Below are positions 35,937 through 43,920 of a DNA stretch of 64,000 bases, one piece after another. Every line of letters begins with the position of its first letter. Within the stretch, counting starts at the first letter, position 1. The stretch covers positions 1-64,000 of the forward strand of contig CAYLYX010000003.1 in NCBI GenBank assembly GCA_964387945.1, read 5' to 3'. This DNA is from Parvicella sp964387945 (lineage in GTDB: Bacteria; Bacteroidota; Bacteroidia; Flavobacteriales_D; Parvicellaceae). The translations under genes were made by a program, and so were the position numbers. The notes under the pieces were generated by a model. That model was given only the letters and a program-made list of their open reading frames with translations, was not told the origin of the DNA and made no database searches.

Positions 35937-37229
35937 TTAAATCACCATACAAGCTGCCACAGTATTGTTTGTAGCTTCATCAATTAAAACAAAGCTTCCC
36001 GTAGCACGATTACGCTGATAGCGATCAAAGAATAAAGGAACCGTAGTTCTGATCTTTATTCGTGCAATATCATTCATTTTAATGTTTTTATCTTCCTCGT
36101 TTCTGTGTAAGGTGTTGATATCCAGCTTGTAATTAATTTCTTTTACCATACATCTCGCATCCCGTGAGGTATGTTTTAGGTAGTACTTACCATTTGGAAC
36201 CATAGGTTTTTCAGATAACCAGCAAAGCATCGCTTCAATATCTTGTTCGCTTTCTGGTGAATTGTTTGGTCTTACGATCATATCTCCACGGCTGATGTCT
36301 ATTTCATCCTCCAATCTAATCGTTACTGACATGGGAGCAAAAGCTTCTTCGATCTCTCCATCCATTGTATCGATAGCAGCAATTTTGGAAGTGAATCCAG
36401 AAGGTAAAACCATAATGTCATCTCCCTTTTTGAATACACCACCAGCAACACGTCCGGCAAAACCTCTATAATCAGGATAATCTGCAGACTGTGGTCTTAC
36501 GACATACTGCACTGGGAATCGACAGTCGATGTGATTCAAATCAGATGCGATGTGTACAGTTTCCAAGGTGTGCAATAAGGTGGAACCTTGGTACCAAGGC
36601 ATTTTTTCTGATCGATTCACTACGTTGTCACCAAACAATGCACTCATTGGAATAAAACGAATGTCTTTAGTCTCTAATTTAGAGCTGAACTCCTCTAAAT
36701 TGTCTTTAATTTCTTCGTATCGCTCCTGAGAGTAGTCTACCAAGTCCATTTTATTGATACAATAAACAATATGTGGAATTCCCAGCATGGAGGCGATAAA
36801 GGAGTGACGAGCAGTTTGCTCTACAATTCCGTGTCTTGCGTCAACTAGAATGATCGCTAGGTTTGCTGTGGAAGCTCCCGTGATCATATTTCTGGTGTAC
36901 TGAATATGTCCAGGAGTATCTGCGATAATAAACTTTCGTTTAGGTGTTGCAAAGTAGCGGTAGGCAACATCAATCGTAATTCCTTGTTCTCTTTCTGCTC
37001 TCAAACCATCCGTCAATAAGGCAAGGTTAACTCTTTCTTCACCCTTTTGCGTACTCGCTCTTTCAATCGCTTCCATTTGATCTTCGAAGATCGATTTACT
37101 ATCGTACAGCAAACGTCCAATAAGTGTACTTTTCCCATCGTCAACGCTTCCGGCTGTTGTAAACCTCAAAAGGTCCATGTCTAAATATGCTTTCGATGTT
37201 TGATGTTTAATGTTTGATGTATCTTCCAT
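35937..37229 (-). CDS. cysN: Sulfate adenylyltransferase subunit 1 (GTPase)
   Basis: 430 residues. EF-Tu-like GTPase with P-loop GSVDDGKST (from G27), ADTPGHIQYTRNM, and NKMDLV, followed by two β-barrels. It couples GTP hydrolysis to APS formation by CysD. The APS kinase domain is separate (cysC gene), so this is the short CysN form. The N-terminal residues ~5-13 (SNIKHQTSK) are encoded by a degenerate ATGTTTGATGTTT-like repeat, unlike the usual YLDMELLRFTTAG start; see findings. Confidence 0.93.
   Translation of the reverse strand: MEDTSNIKHQTSKAYLDMDLLRFTTAGSVDDGKSTLIGRLLYDSKSIFEDQMEAIERASTQKGEERVNLALLTDGLRAEREQGITIDVAYRYFATPKRKFIIADTPGHIQYTRNMITGASTANLAIILVDARHGIVEQTARHSFIASMLGIPHIVYCINKMDLVDYSQERYEEIKDNLEEFSSKLETKDIRFIPMSALFGDNVVNRSEKMPWYQGSTLLHTLETVHIASDLNHIDCRFPVQYVVRPQSADYPDYRGFAGRVAGGVFKKGDDIMVLPSGFTSKIAAIDTMDGEIEEAFAPMSVTIRLEDEIDISRGDMIVRPNNSPESEQDIEAMLCWLSEKPMVPNGKYYLKHTSRDARCMVKEINYKLDINTLHRNEEDKNIKMNDIARIKIRTTVPLFFDRYQRNRATGSFVLIDEATNNTVAACMVI
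37195..37220 (-). repeat. Degenerate TGATGTTT-like direct repeat encoding the CysN N-terminus
   Basis: On the plus strand three tandem GATGTTT/TAATGTTT units (for example TGATGTTTAATGTTTGATGT at 37201-37220). The same simple composition recurs on the other side of the four-helix-bundle gene (37628-37659). Confidence 0.6.
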
Positions 37230-37241
37230 AACCTTGTTCTT

Positions 37242-37610
37242 TTAAAATCGACCGAGAGATTTGTCAGTAGACTTTTTGATTGAAATAAATATTTTTCTTA
37301 ATTCGATAGATTCTTTAATCTTGTTTTCAAATAATTCAGACTTTTCTGGGTAGAGCTCATTTAACATTTTTAACCAATAAACGCTTTCTCTACATTCCTT
37401 TGAGGAAATTCCAACTTTATGTGAGAAGTCTTTTGAACTTTCCGCTGCCTGAGCTTCTTCATAATTTGCTCCTATTGATGTTGCGCTTCTCGCTAGTTGG
37501 TTGATTGGGACAGAAAGTACGGGGGAATACTCAAGGCTATTTAAAAGTTTAAGCGTATTAAGCCCAAACTCAAAAGTTCTATCAAGTAATACGTTTGTTC
37601 TATTGTCCAT
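37242..37610 (-). CDS. Four-helix-bundle protein (23S rRNA intervening-sequence family) inside the cys operon
   Basis: 122 residues, all-helical: VLLDRTFEFGLNTLKLLNSL, QLARSATSIGANYEEAQAAESSKDFSHKVGISSKECRESVYWLKML. This is the S23/four-helix-bundle family (TIGR02436), small proteins commonly inserted in Bacteroidota operons or 23S rRNA genes. It sits between cysD and cysN, 49 bases after cysD and 12 bases before cysN. Function unknown; the family includes Avd of diversity-generating retroelements, but no reverse transcriptase is present here. Confidence 0.88.
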   Translation of the reverse strand: MDNRTNVLLDRTFEFGLNTLKLLNSLEYSPVLSVPINQLARSATSIGANYEEAQAAESSKDFSHKVGISSKECRESVYWLKMLNELYPEKSELFENKIKESIELRKIFISIKKSTDKSLGRF

Positions 37611-37627
37611 AAGAAGAGGTTTTTAAA

Positions 37628-37659
37628 CCATCACCCATCAACACATCTAACATCATCCC
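37628..37659 (-). repeat. ATGTTAGATGTGTTGATG-like repeat between cysD and the four-helix-bundle gene
   Basis: On the minus strand GATGATGTTAGATGTGTTG, then ATGGGTGATGG: loosely repeated GATG/TGTT units following the cysD stop. Composition mirrors the repeat at the other edge of the inserted gene. Confidence 0.5.
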
Positions 37660-38565
37660 TTAAAAGTATCCTTCTTTTTTACGGTCTTCCATAGCCGCTT
37701 CACTTCTCTTATCATCCGAACGACCTCCTCTTTCTGTTACTCTCGTAGAAGCAACCTCTTCGATGATTTCCTCTAGGGTTCCAGCCGTACTCGATACAGC
37801 ACCTGTACAGGTAGCATCTCCAATTGTTCTGAAACGCACAACCATGTCCTTGATCTCCTCATCATCCTTGGTCAATACGAAATCCGTTTTACCCATGATG
37901 ATTCCATCTCGCACAAAACACTTTCTTGTGTGTGAAAAGTACAACATCGGTAAATCAATTCCTTCCGAAAGGATGTATTGCCAAATGTCCATTTCTGTCC
38001 AGTTTGAAATAGGAAATACTCTGAAGTGCTCACCCATATTTTTCTTACCATTAAAAATGTTCCACAGCTCAGGACGCTGGTTTTTAGGGTCCCATTGTCC
38101 AAATTCGTCTCTGTGCGAGAAGAACCGCTCTTTTGCTCTAGCTTTCTCTTCATCTCTACGTGCACCACCCATCGCTGCATCAAACTTATGTTCCTCGATG
38201 GCATCAAGAAGTGTAGTGGTCTGTAATTTGTTTCTACTTGCGTAAATACCTTTTTCCTCTACAACTCTACCTTTATCAATTGAATCCTGAACATGAGCCA
38301 CAATTAAATTGTCACCTGTTTTTTTCATGAGGTTATCTCTGAACTCAATGGTTTCAGGAAAGTTGTGCCCTGTATCTACATGCATCAATGGAAAGGGAAC
38401 TTTAGCAGGATAAAAAGCCTTTCTCGCTAGATGATAACACACGATGGAGTCTTTTCCTCCAGAGAAAAGCAGCACTGGGTTCTCAAATTGAGCTGCAACC
38501 TCTCTGATTACGTAGATTGCTTCAGCCTCTAATTCTTTTAAATGGGTTAAGTTATAGTTACTCAT
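37660..38565 (-). CDS. cysD: Sulfate adenylyltransferase subunit 2
   Basis: 301 residues. PP-loop ATPase with LLFSGGKDSIVCYHLA near residue 34, HVDTGHNFPET, and AMGGARRDEEKARAKERFFSHRD; C-terminal RGGRSDD..MEDRKKEGYF is family-typical. Forms ATP sulfurylase with CysN, making adenosine 5'-phosphosulfate. Starts four bases after cysC ends. Confidence 0.96.
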   Translation of the reverse strand: MSNYNLTHLKELEAEAIYVIREVAAQFENPVLLFSGGKDSIVCYHLARKAFYPAKVPFPLMHVDTGHNFPETIEFRDNLMKKTGDNLIVAHVQDSIDKGRVVEEKGIYASRNKLQTTTLLDAIEEHKFDAAMGGARRDEEKARAKERFFSHRDEFGQWDPKNQRPELWNIFNGKKNMGEHFRVFPISNWTEMDIWQYILSEGIDLPMLYFSHTRKCFVRDGIIMGKTDFVLTKDDEEIKDMVVRFRTIGDATCTGAVSSTAGTLEEIIEEVASTRVTERGGRSDDKRSEAAMEDRKKEGYF

Positions 38566-38569
38566 TTAA

Positions 38570-39175
38570 TTATAATTTAATTCTATCTAAAATGAAGTTG
38601 AGCAGCTCTTCGCCACTTTCTTCAATGGTTTTGTTTTCTGTTAAAATCTCCAATGCAGGATGAGCAGGGTGCTCAAACGGAGCATCGATTCCGGTGAAGT
38701 TTTTAATCTCTCCTTTTCTAGCCTTAGCGTAGAGTCCTTTTACATCCCTTTTTTCACATTCTGTTAGTGGTGTGTTTACAAAAACTTCTATAAAATCAGT
38801 TTCACCGATAATCTGCCTTGCTTGTTGTCTAATTTCTTCTGTAGGACTCACAAAGGAGTTGATCGTGATTACTCCACAATTTACGAATAGCTTCGAAACT
38901 TCTGCAATTCGTCTGATATTCTCTTTTCGATCGTCCGCGCTAAAAGAGAGGTTATTGTTGATTCCAGTTCGGATATTGTCTCCATCCAATACTTGCGTCA
39001 GATAACCCTTTTGATGCAACTTCTTCTCCAAATACTTAGCTAAGGTAGTCTTACCTGACCCAGATAATCCAGTCATCCAGATTACAGCACCACGCTGTTT
39101 GAGCAGCTTTTCTTTTTCTTCTCTGGGCAGTAATTCGTCAAAAACTGAAAAGATATTATTTTGTTCTTCTCTCAT
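38570..39175 (-). CDS. cysC: Adenylylsulfate kinase
   Basis: 201 residues. P-loop GLSGSGKTTLAKYLE, LDGDNIRTGIN and the NSFVSPTEEIRQQAR and KGLYAKARKGEIKNFTGID motifs. It phosphorylates APS to PAPS, the sulfate donor for reduction or sulfation. The N-terminal ~25 residues are an extension before the kinase core. First gene of cysC-cysD-(four-helix-bundle)-cysN. Confidence 0.95.
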   Translation of the reverse strand: MREEQNNIFSVFDELLPREEKEKLLKQRGAVIWMTGLSGSGKTTLAKYLEKKLHQKGYLTQVLDGDNIRTGINNNLSFSADDRKENIRRIAEVSKLFVNCGVITINSFVSPTEEIRQQARQIIGETDFIEVFVNTPLTECEKRDVKGLYAKARKGEIKNFTGIDAPFEHPAHPALEILTENKTIEESGEELLNFILDRIKL

Positions 39176-39255
39176 TTAAGAATGCAAAGGTAGTAATTAC
39201 TGTTCATTTTTTTCGCGAATCGGATAGACTAATGATTTCTTAACCTGCAAAGCAC

Positions 39256-40008
39256 TTATTCCTGTACGAAGACCTCTTTAAAGAGAAACTTCTTTGTTTC
39301 GTTTTGATCGTCCAAAATGACAAGGTGACCTGAGTTCTCCACATCAATAATTTTTCCAGTAAATGTAGTGCCGTCTGGCACTTGGAACTGCTGGGTGACA
39401 TCCTTAAACCTCAAATGAGATAGATAAGCAATTGCAATCTCTTCGTGGCGTCCTTGCCTCAACTTGAGTACATGCGCTTCTATTTTACTGACCAATTGAT
39501 TGAGCACCTGATGAATCTCAAAAGAAAGTCCAGTACAATTAGCCAGGCTGGTGGCGTTAAGGTCACCAAAGAACTGCTGATTTACATTTAATCCAATTCC
39601 GATAATGCTTGAGCATTGACTTCCTTGCCAGCTATTTTCAACCAATATGCCCGCAATTTTTTGATCATCGACAAAAATGTCGTTCGGCCATTTGATATTG
39701 ACGTCTTGTTTTACAAATGTGTTTACGGTTTCAAAAATGGCAAGGGAAACAGCTTTACTTAACAAAAAAGACGTGCCAAACGCCAAACTATTGAAATGAT
39801 AAACCACGCTGGTCATGATGTTTTGACCGGGACTTGATTGCCATGAATTTCCGGTCTGTCCCCTACCATTTTCCTGAAAGTGTGCCAAAATAACAGTCCC
39901 ATCTGGCACTTTTGTCTGTTTCATCAAGTTGGCAGCGTAATTGTTGGTAGAATCTACACGCTCCAACGCGATATAATTCTTACCTGTAAAAAGCGTATTG
40001 AATTCCAT
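39256..40008 (-). CDS. birA: Biotin--[acetyl-CoA-carboxylase] ligase
   Basis: 250 residues, no N-terminal helix-turn-helix, so the monofunctional form without repressor activity. Biotin/ATP motifs: DSTNNYAANL, GRGQTGNSWQSSPGQNIMTSVV and KWPNDIFVDDQKIAGILVE. A C-terminal SH3-like β domain follows. It attaches biotin to carboxyl carrier proteins. Divergent from rsfS. Confidence 0.93.
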   Translation of the reverse strand: MEFNTLFTGKNYIALERVDSTNNYAANLMKQTKVPDGTVILAHFQENGRGQTGNSWQSSPGQNIMTSVVYHFNSLAFGTSFLLSKAVSLAIFETVNTFVKQDVNIKWPNDIFVDDQKIAGILVENSWQGSQCSSIIGIGLNVNQQFFGDLNATSLANCTGLSFEIHQVLNQLVSKIEAHVLKLRQGRHEEIAIAYLSHLRFKDVTQQFQVPDGTTFTGKIIDVENSGHLVILDDQNETKKFLFKEVFVQE

Positions 40009-40035
40009 GGGTATAGTTGGACGAATTAATGACCA

Positions 40036-40068
40036 TTGGGCTCGTAACCGATTATTTGGTTACATTTG
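40036..40068 (+). promoter_or_regulatory. Promoter of the rsfS-ftsH-cdsA operon
   Basis: TTG (40036-40038), 22-base spacer, TACATTTG (40061-40068). Full match to the Bacteroidota promoter. The ATG of rsfS is 23 bases after the -7 element. Confidence 0.65.
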
Positions 40069-40091
40069 CTTCGCAAAGATTGTAAATAATA

Positions 40092-40466
40092 ATGACTCAA
40101 GAAAAAAACGCTGCTTCTGTTCTACTGAAAGAGACGATTATTGAAGGAATGACAGACCTTAAAGCCAAGGATGTTGTTTGTATTGATTTAAGAGAAACTG
40201 ATGGTGCGGTAACCGATTTTTTTGTCATCTGTCATGGTGATTCTTCAACACATATTCAGGGTATTGCAAATTCAGTTCATAAAGGTGTTACCAAGAAGCT
40301 TGGACAGAAACCCTGGCACTATGAAGGAAAACAAAGTGCAGACTGGATGTTACTAGATTATGTTGATGTAGTTGCTCATGTCTTTCACAAAGAAGCCAGA
40401 GAGTTTTATGATTTGGAAGGGTTGTGGGCAGATGCTCCAATGGAGAGGATAGAAGAAGTAAAATAA
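40092..40466 (+). CDS. rsfS: Ribosome silencing factor RsfS
   Basis: 124 residues. Contains DVVCIDLRETDGAVTDFFVICHGDSSTHIQGIA, KPWHYEGKQSADWMLLDYVDVVAHVFHKEAREFYDLEGLWADA, which is the full RsfS/DUF143 signature. It binds ribosomal protein L14 and blocks subunit joining in starvation. Followed 15 bp later by ftsH. Confidence 0.95.
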   Translation: MTQEKNAASVLLKETIIEGMTDLKAKDVVCIDLRETDGAVTDFFVICHGDSSTHIQGIANSVHKGVTKKLGQKPWHYEGKQSADWMLLDYVDVVAHVFHKEAREFYDLEGLWADAPMERIEEVK

Positions 40467-40481
40467 TATTAGAAATTAAGA

Positions 40482-42530
40482 ATGGCAAACAATAGACCAA
40501 AGAGGCCAAGTCCAGCAGGGGGAAGTAAAGGAGGCGGAAAGAAACCGTCTTTTAATTTTTACTGGATTTATGCAGTAATCGCTGTGATCTTAATTGCTTT
40601 TACCCTTATCGATTGGGAGGGAAATAGCAAAAAGATTACCGTTAATGAGTTCGAAGATCGACTTCTGGATTCTACCTATGTAGACCACATTGTAGTGAAG
40701 GATAAATCTGTAGTAGAAGTATTCCTAACCGATGACGGTCTTGAAAGTAATTTTTACGAAGAGAACAAACCCAAAGGTGGAGGTTCTTTGCTAGGAGGTC
40801 CAGATTCGGGACCGCAGTTTTATTTTAAAATTCTTAGCGCAGAGAAGTTTGATGAAAAGCTAGAGGCTTGGGTAGATAAATATCCAGATTTTGACTACTC
40901 TGTTGAGGATACAAACACAATTGGACGTGATATCTTAGGATGGGTGCTTCCGATTGGATTAATGATTGTGATTTGGATCATTATCATGAGAAGAATCACT
41001 GGAGGAGCTGGAGGAGCTGGAAGTCAGATTTTTAGTATCGGAAAGTCAAAAGCTCAAGTGTTTGGTAATGGAAAGAGTACCAATGTTTCATTCAAAGATG
41101 TAGCAGGTCTGGAAGGGGCTAAGGAAGAAGTGCAAGAAATTGTAGACTTCTTAAAGCATCCAAAGAAGTATACGGAACTAGGGGCTAAAATTCCGAAAGG
41201 AGCGCTTTTGGTAGGCCCTCCGGGTACAGGAAAAACCCTATTGGCAAAAGCCGTGGCGGGGGAGGCTAAAGTTCCTTTCTTCTCACTATCTGGTTCTGAT
41301 TTTGTAGAAATGTTTGTAGGAGTGGGAGCTTCCAGAGTGAGGGATTTGTTTAAACAGGCAAAGGAAAAAGCACCTTGTATCATCTTTATTGATGAGATTG
41401 ATGCAATCGGAAAGGCTAGAGGTCGAAATGCTCAAATGAGTTCTAACGATGAGCACGAAAATACGCTCAATCAGTTGCTTACCGAGATGGATGGTTTTGG
41501 AACCAATAGCGGTGTGATCATATTGGCAGCTACCAACCGTGCGGATGTATTGGATCAGGCATTGCTTAGAGCTGGACGTTTTGATCGTCAGATTTATGTA
41601 GATATGCCAGACTTGAACGAAAGAAAAGCAATCTTCAATGTGCATTTGAAGCCCATTAAAGTAGCCGCTGATCTAGATCGAGAGTTTTTGGCAAAACAGA
41701 CGCCTGGTTTTAGTGGAGCGGACATTGCAAATATCTGTAATGAGGCAGCGTTGATAGCCGCTAGAAAGAAGAAGAAGGTCGTTGAAATGCAAGATTTCTT
41801 GGACGCAGTCGACCGAATTGTTGGTGGTCTTGAGAAGAAGAATAAAATTATTACCATACAAGAGAAAAGAACCATTGCTTTCCATGAAGCAGGTCATGCT
41901 ACGGTCTCTTGGATGTGTGAGTTTGCAAATCCTCTTGTAAAAGTGACCATCGTGCCGAGAGGAAGAAGTCTTGGGGCTGCATGGTACCTTCCAGAGGAAC
42001 GTCAAATCACAACAACGGAGCAAATTCTTGACGAAATGTGCGCTGCTATGGGAGGTAGAGCGGCTGAGAAGTTGATGTTCGATAAAATTAGTACTGGTGC
42101 GTTAAGTGACTTAGATAAGGTTACCAAACAAGCAACAGCCATGGTTACGATTTACGGATTGAACGAAAAGATAGGGAACATCTCCTATTATGATCCGCAG
42201 AACAGATATGGATTCACAAAGCCTTATTCAGAAGAGACGGCAAGGTTAATTGATGAAGAGGTAAAGAATATTATTGAAACGCAATACCATAGAGCCATCA
42301 AAATTTTGTCAGATAATAAGGACAAATTGGTTGAATTGGCCGAGATGCTTCTAAAGAAAGAGGTGATCTTTAAGGATGACTTGGAAAAGGTGTTTGGCAA
42401 AAGACCTTTTGACCATGTGATTCCAGATCCTGATGAGCAGCAGCCAGATACAACTTCTCAGCTAGAGCCAAACACAGACGAAACAAGCGCTTCTGATTCA
42501 GATACGACAGAAGAAGAAAAGATAGATTAG
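40482..42530 (+). CDS. ftsH: ATP-dependent zinc metalloprotease FtsH
   Basis: 682 residues. Two membrane helices (FYWIYAVIAVILIAFTLI near 27, and ILGWVLPIGLMIVIWIIIM near 149) enclose the periplasmic domain. The AAA domain has Walker A GPPGTGKT at 245-252, Walker B IFIDEIDAIG and the SRH ATNRADVLDQALLRAGRFD. Zinc site HEAGH at 468-472. The tail is Asp/Thr/Ser-rich. Degrades membrane and regulatory proteins. Ends five bases before cdsA. Confidence 0.97.
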   Translation: MANNRPKRPSPAGGSKGGGKKPSFNFYWIYAVIAVILIAFTLIDWEGNSKKITVNEFEDRLLDSTYVDHIVVKDKSVVEVFLTDDGLESNFYEENKPKGGGSLLGGPDSGPQFYFKILSAEKFDEKLEAWVDKYPDFDYSVEDTNTIGRDILGWVLPIGLMIVIWIIIMRRITGGAGGAGSQIFSIGKSKAQVFGNGKSTNVSFKDVAGLEGAKEEVQEIVDFLKHPKKYTELGAKIPKGALLVGPPGTGKTLLAKAVAGEAKVPFFSLSGSDFVEMFVGVGASRVRDLFKQAKEKAPCIIFIDEIDAIGKARGRNAQMSSNDEHENTLNQLLTEMDGFGTNSGVIILAATNRADVLDQALLRAGRFDRQIYVDMPDLNERKAIFNVHLKPIKVAADLDREFLAKQTPGFSGADIANICNEAALIAARKKKKVVEMQDFLDAVDRIVGGLEKKNKIITIQEKRTIAFHEAGHATVSWMCEFANPLVKVTIVPRGRSLGAAWYLPEERQITTTEQILDEMCAAMGGRAAEKLMFDKISTGALSDLDKVTKQATAMVTIYGLNEKIGNISYYDPQNRYGFTKPYSEETARLIDEEVKNIIETQYHRAIKILSDNKDKLVELAEMLLKKEVIFKDDLEKVFGKRPFDHVIPDPDEQQPDTTSQLEPNTDETSASDSDTTEEEKID

Positions 42531-42534
42531 TGTA

Positions 42535-43389
42535 TTGAAAGACCTGTTGACCAGATCGTTAACCGGACTGATCTTTGTGTTGGTCCTGATCGGTGCTATT
42601 GTATGGAATAAATATGCAGTAGCCGGTCTGTTTTTTGTGGTGTCCATGCTCGGCTTGATTGAGTTTTTCAAGCTGATGGAAAAAGCTGGTTTCAAACCTA
42701 AAAAGCGTGTGGCAGGTGTGGTAGGAGCCCTAATTTATGCGATCATAGCACTATATAGCTTTGGAGGTGAAATTACCTACGATTATTTACTCTTTATCTT
42801 CCCATTACTAGTGATTCTTGTTTTGCTAGAACTCTTTAGAAAAAGTGATTATCCAGTAACGAATTTTGCGTTTTCAATTGCAGGAATATTCTATGTGGTG
42901 ATTCCATTCGCCATGCTCAACTTCTTTGCCTATAACTCGCTTTACTATGACACCTTGCAAGTGGAGGGATACCACTACATTTTGTTATTGGCGTTTTTTG
43001 TTATTCAATGGGCTAACGATACTGGGGCATACCTTACTGGAAAAGTTATCGGAAAACATAAGCTGTTCGAACGGATCAGTCCTAATAAAACCTGGGAAGG
43101 TGCAATAGGAGGAGCCGTATTCGCGTTGATTTCAGGGTTTTTATTTGCTTATTTCAGCACGGGTCATATCGGACACTGGTTGGCGATTGCGGGACTAATT
43201 GTGGTTTTCGGAACCTTGGGAGATCTCACCGAAAGTCAGATTAAAAGGAGTGTGGGCGTAAAGGACTCTGGAAACATACTTCCAGGGCATGGTGGAATAT
43301 TGGATCGCTTTGATGGAGTGCTATTTAGCGCCCCGTTTGTATTGAGCTACCTGCACTTGTTTGACTTGCATTTAAGCATTCTAAATTAG
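42535..43389 (+). CDS. cdsA: Phosphatidate cytidylyltransferase
   Basis: 284 residues, TTG start at 42535, the only sensible start since the first in-frame ATG lies beyond the first helix. About eight membrane helices. The C-terminal signature is SQIKRSVGVKDSGNILPGHGGILDRFDG. It makes CDP-diacylglycerol for phospholipid synthesis. Cotranscribed with rsfS-ftsH. Confidence 0.94.
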   Translation: MKDLLTRSLTGLIFVLVLIGAIVWNKYAVAGLFFVVSMLGLIEFFKLMEKAGFKPKKRVAGVVGALIYAIIALYSFGGEITYDYLLFIFPLLVILVLLELFRKSDYPVTNFAFSIAGIFYVVIPFAMLNFFAYNSLYYDTLQVEGYHYILLLAFFVIQWANDTGAYLTGKVIGKHKLFERISPNKTWEGAIGGAVFALISGFLFAYFSTGHIGHWLAIAGLIVVFGTLGDLTESQIKRSVGVKDSGNILPGHGGILDRFDGVLFSAPFVLSYLHLFDLHLSILN

Positions 43390-43423
43390 TGCTTAGCATG
43401 TCATTGTTAAAAAAATGGACTAT

Positions 43424-43431
43424 TTTTGCAT
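43424..43431 (+). promoter_or_regulatory. -7 element TATTTTTG upstream of the Cys-rich lipoprotein
   Basis: Exact TAnnTTTG match about 20 bases before the ATG at 43451. The nearest upstream TTG is only about 14 bases away, shorter than usual, so only the -7 box is claimed. Confidence 0.45.
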
Positions 43432-43450
43432 CAAACTTAAAAAAACTAAA

Positions 43451-43849
43451 ATGAAGAATTTATTGATCGCTATGGGAATTTTATTTGGATTCTCTTTGGC
43501 AACAGTATCTTGTGGAGGTGGCGAAGAAGAAGCTACTACAGAAGAATCGACAGAAGAAACCGCAGATGGTGGTGAGCACAAGTGTAGCAAAGATTGTAAG
43601 AAAGAAGGATGCTCAAAAGATGGGAAATGTACTGGTAAGTGCAAAGAAAGTGGAAAGTGTGACGGTAAATGTGCTGACATGAAGTGTGGTGAAGGAAAAT
43701 GTGGTGAAGGAAAATGCGGAGATGGAAAATGTGGTGATGAGAAGTGTGGAGAAGGACACTCAGAAGAGGGACATTGTGGAGAAGACGCAGCAAGTGATGC
43801 TACTTGTGGTGATGGTGGTGCTGAAGAGTCTTGCGGAGCAGGAGAATAA
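43451..43849 (+). CDS. Cysteine-rich lipoprotein with KCGEG/EGKCG repeats (bufferin-like)
   Basis: 132 residues from ATG at 43451. Lipoprotein signal with the cysteine after SLATVS (position 20), a Glu/Thr-rich spacer, then 15 more cysteines: CSKDCKKEGCSKDGKC, TGKC/SGKC/DGKC units, five consecutive (K)CGEG-type units (KCGEGKCGEGKCGDGKCGDE), and three spaced C-terminal cysteines. The EGKCG units recall copper-sequestering bufferin-type peptides whose cysteines are modified by MNIO (DUF692) enzymes. No DUF692 gene is visible nearby, so unmodified metal binding is equally possible. Repeat length may vary between strains. Homolog family not certain. Confidence 0.72.
   Translation: MKNLLIAMGILFGFSLATVSCGGGEEEATTEESTEETADGGEHKCSKDCKKEGCSKDGKCTGKCKESGKCDGKCADMKCGEGKCGEGKCGDGKCGDEKCGEGHSEEGHCGEDAASDATCGDGGAEESCGAGE
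43680..43756 (+). repeat. 15-bp tandem coding repeat (five KCGxx units)
   Basis: Five tandem units approximating AARTGTGGTGAAGGA encode KCGEG, KCGEG, KCGDG, KCGDE, KCGEG. Low divergence between units suggests recent slippage or unequal recombination. Confidence 0.85.
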
Positions 43850-43870
43850 TTGAATAGAATAAGATAAGGA

Positions 43871-43908
43871 AACCGTGTCCGTCATTTGACAGACACGGTT
43901 TTTTTTTA
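43871..43908 (+). terminator. Terminator after the Cys-rich lipoprotein gene
   Basis: Stem AACCGTGTC / GACACGGTT with an inner GTCA/TGAC pairing, then at least eight T. Very close to the start of the following gene (43921). Confidence 0.9.
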
Positions 43909-43920
43909 CTTTTACATTTC

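Noticed and set aside
37242..37610. Diversity-generating retroelement accessory gene (Avd)
   Set aside because: The four-helix-bundle fold fits, but there is no reverse transcriptase, template repeat or variable target gene in the window.
43416..43793. Antisense His/Ser-rich open frames opposite the Cys-rich lipoprotein and ActF
   Set aside because: They are mirror effects of low-complexity codons on the opposite strand and lack start signals and family matches.
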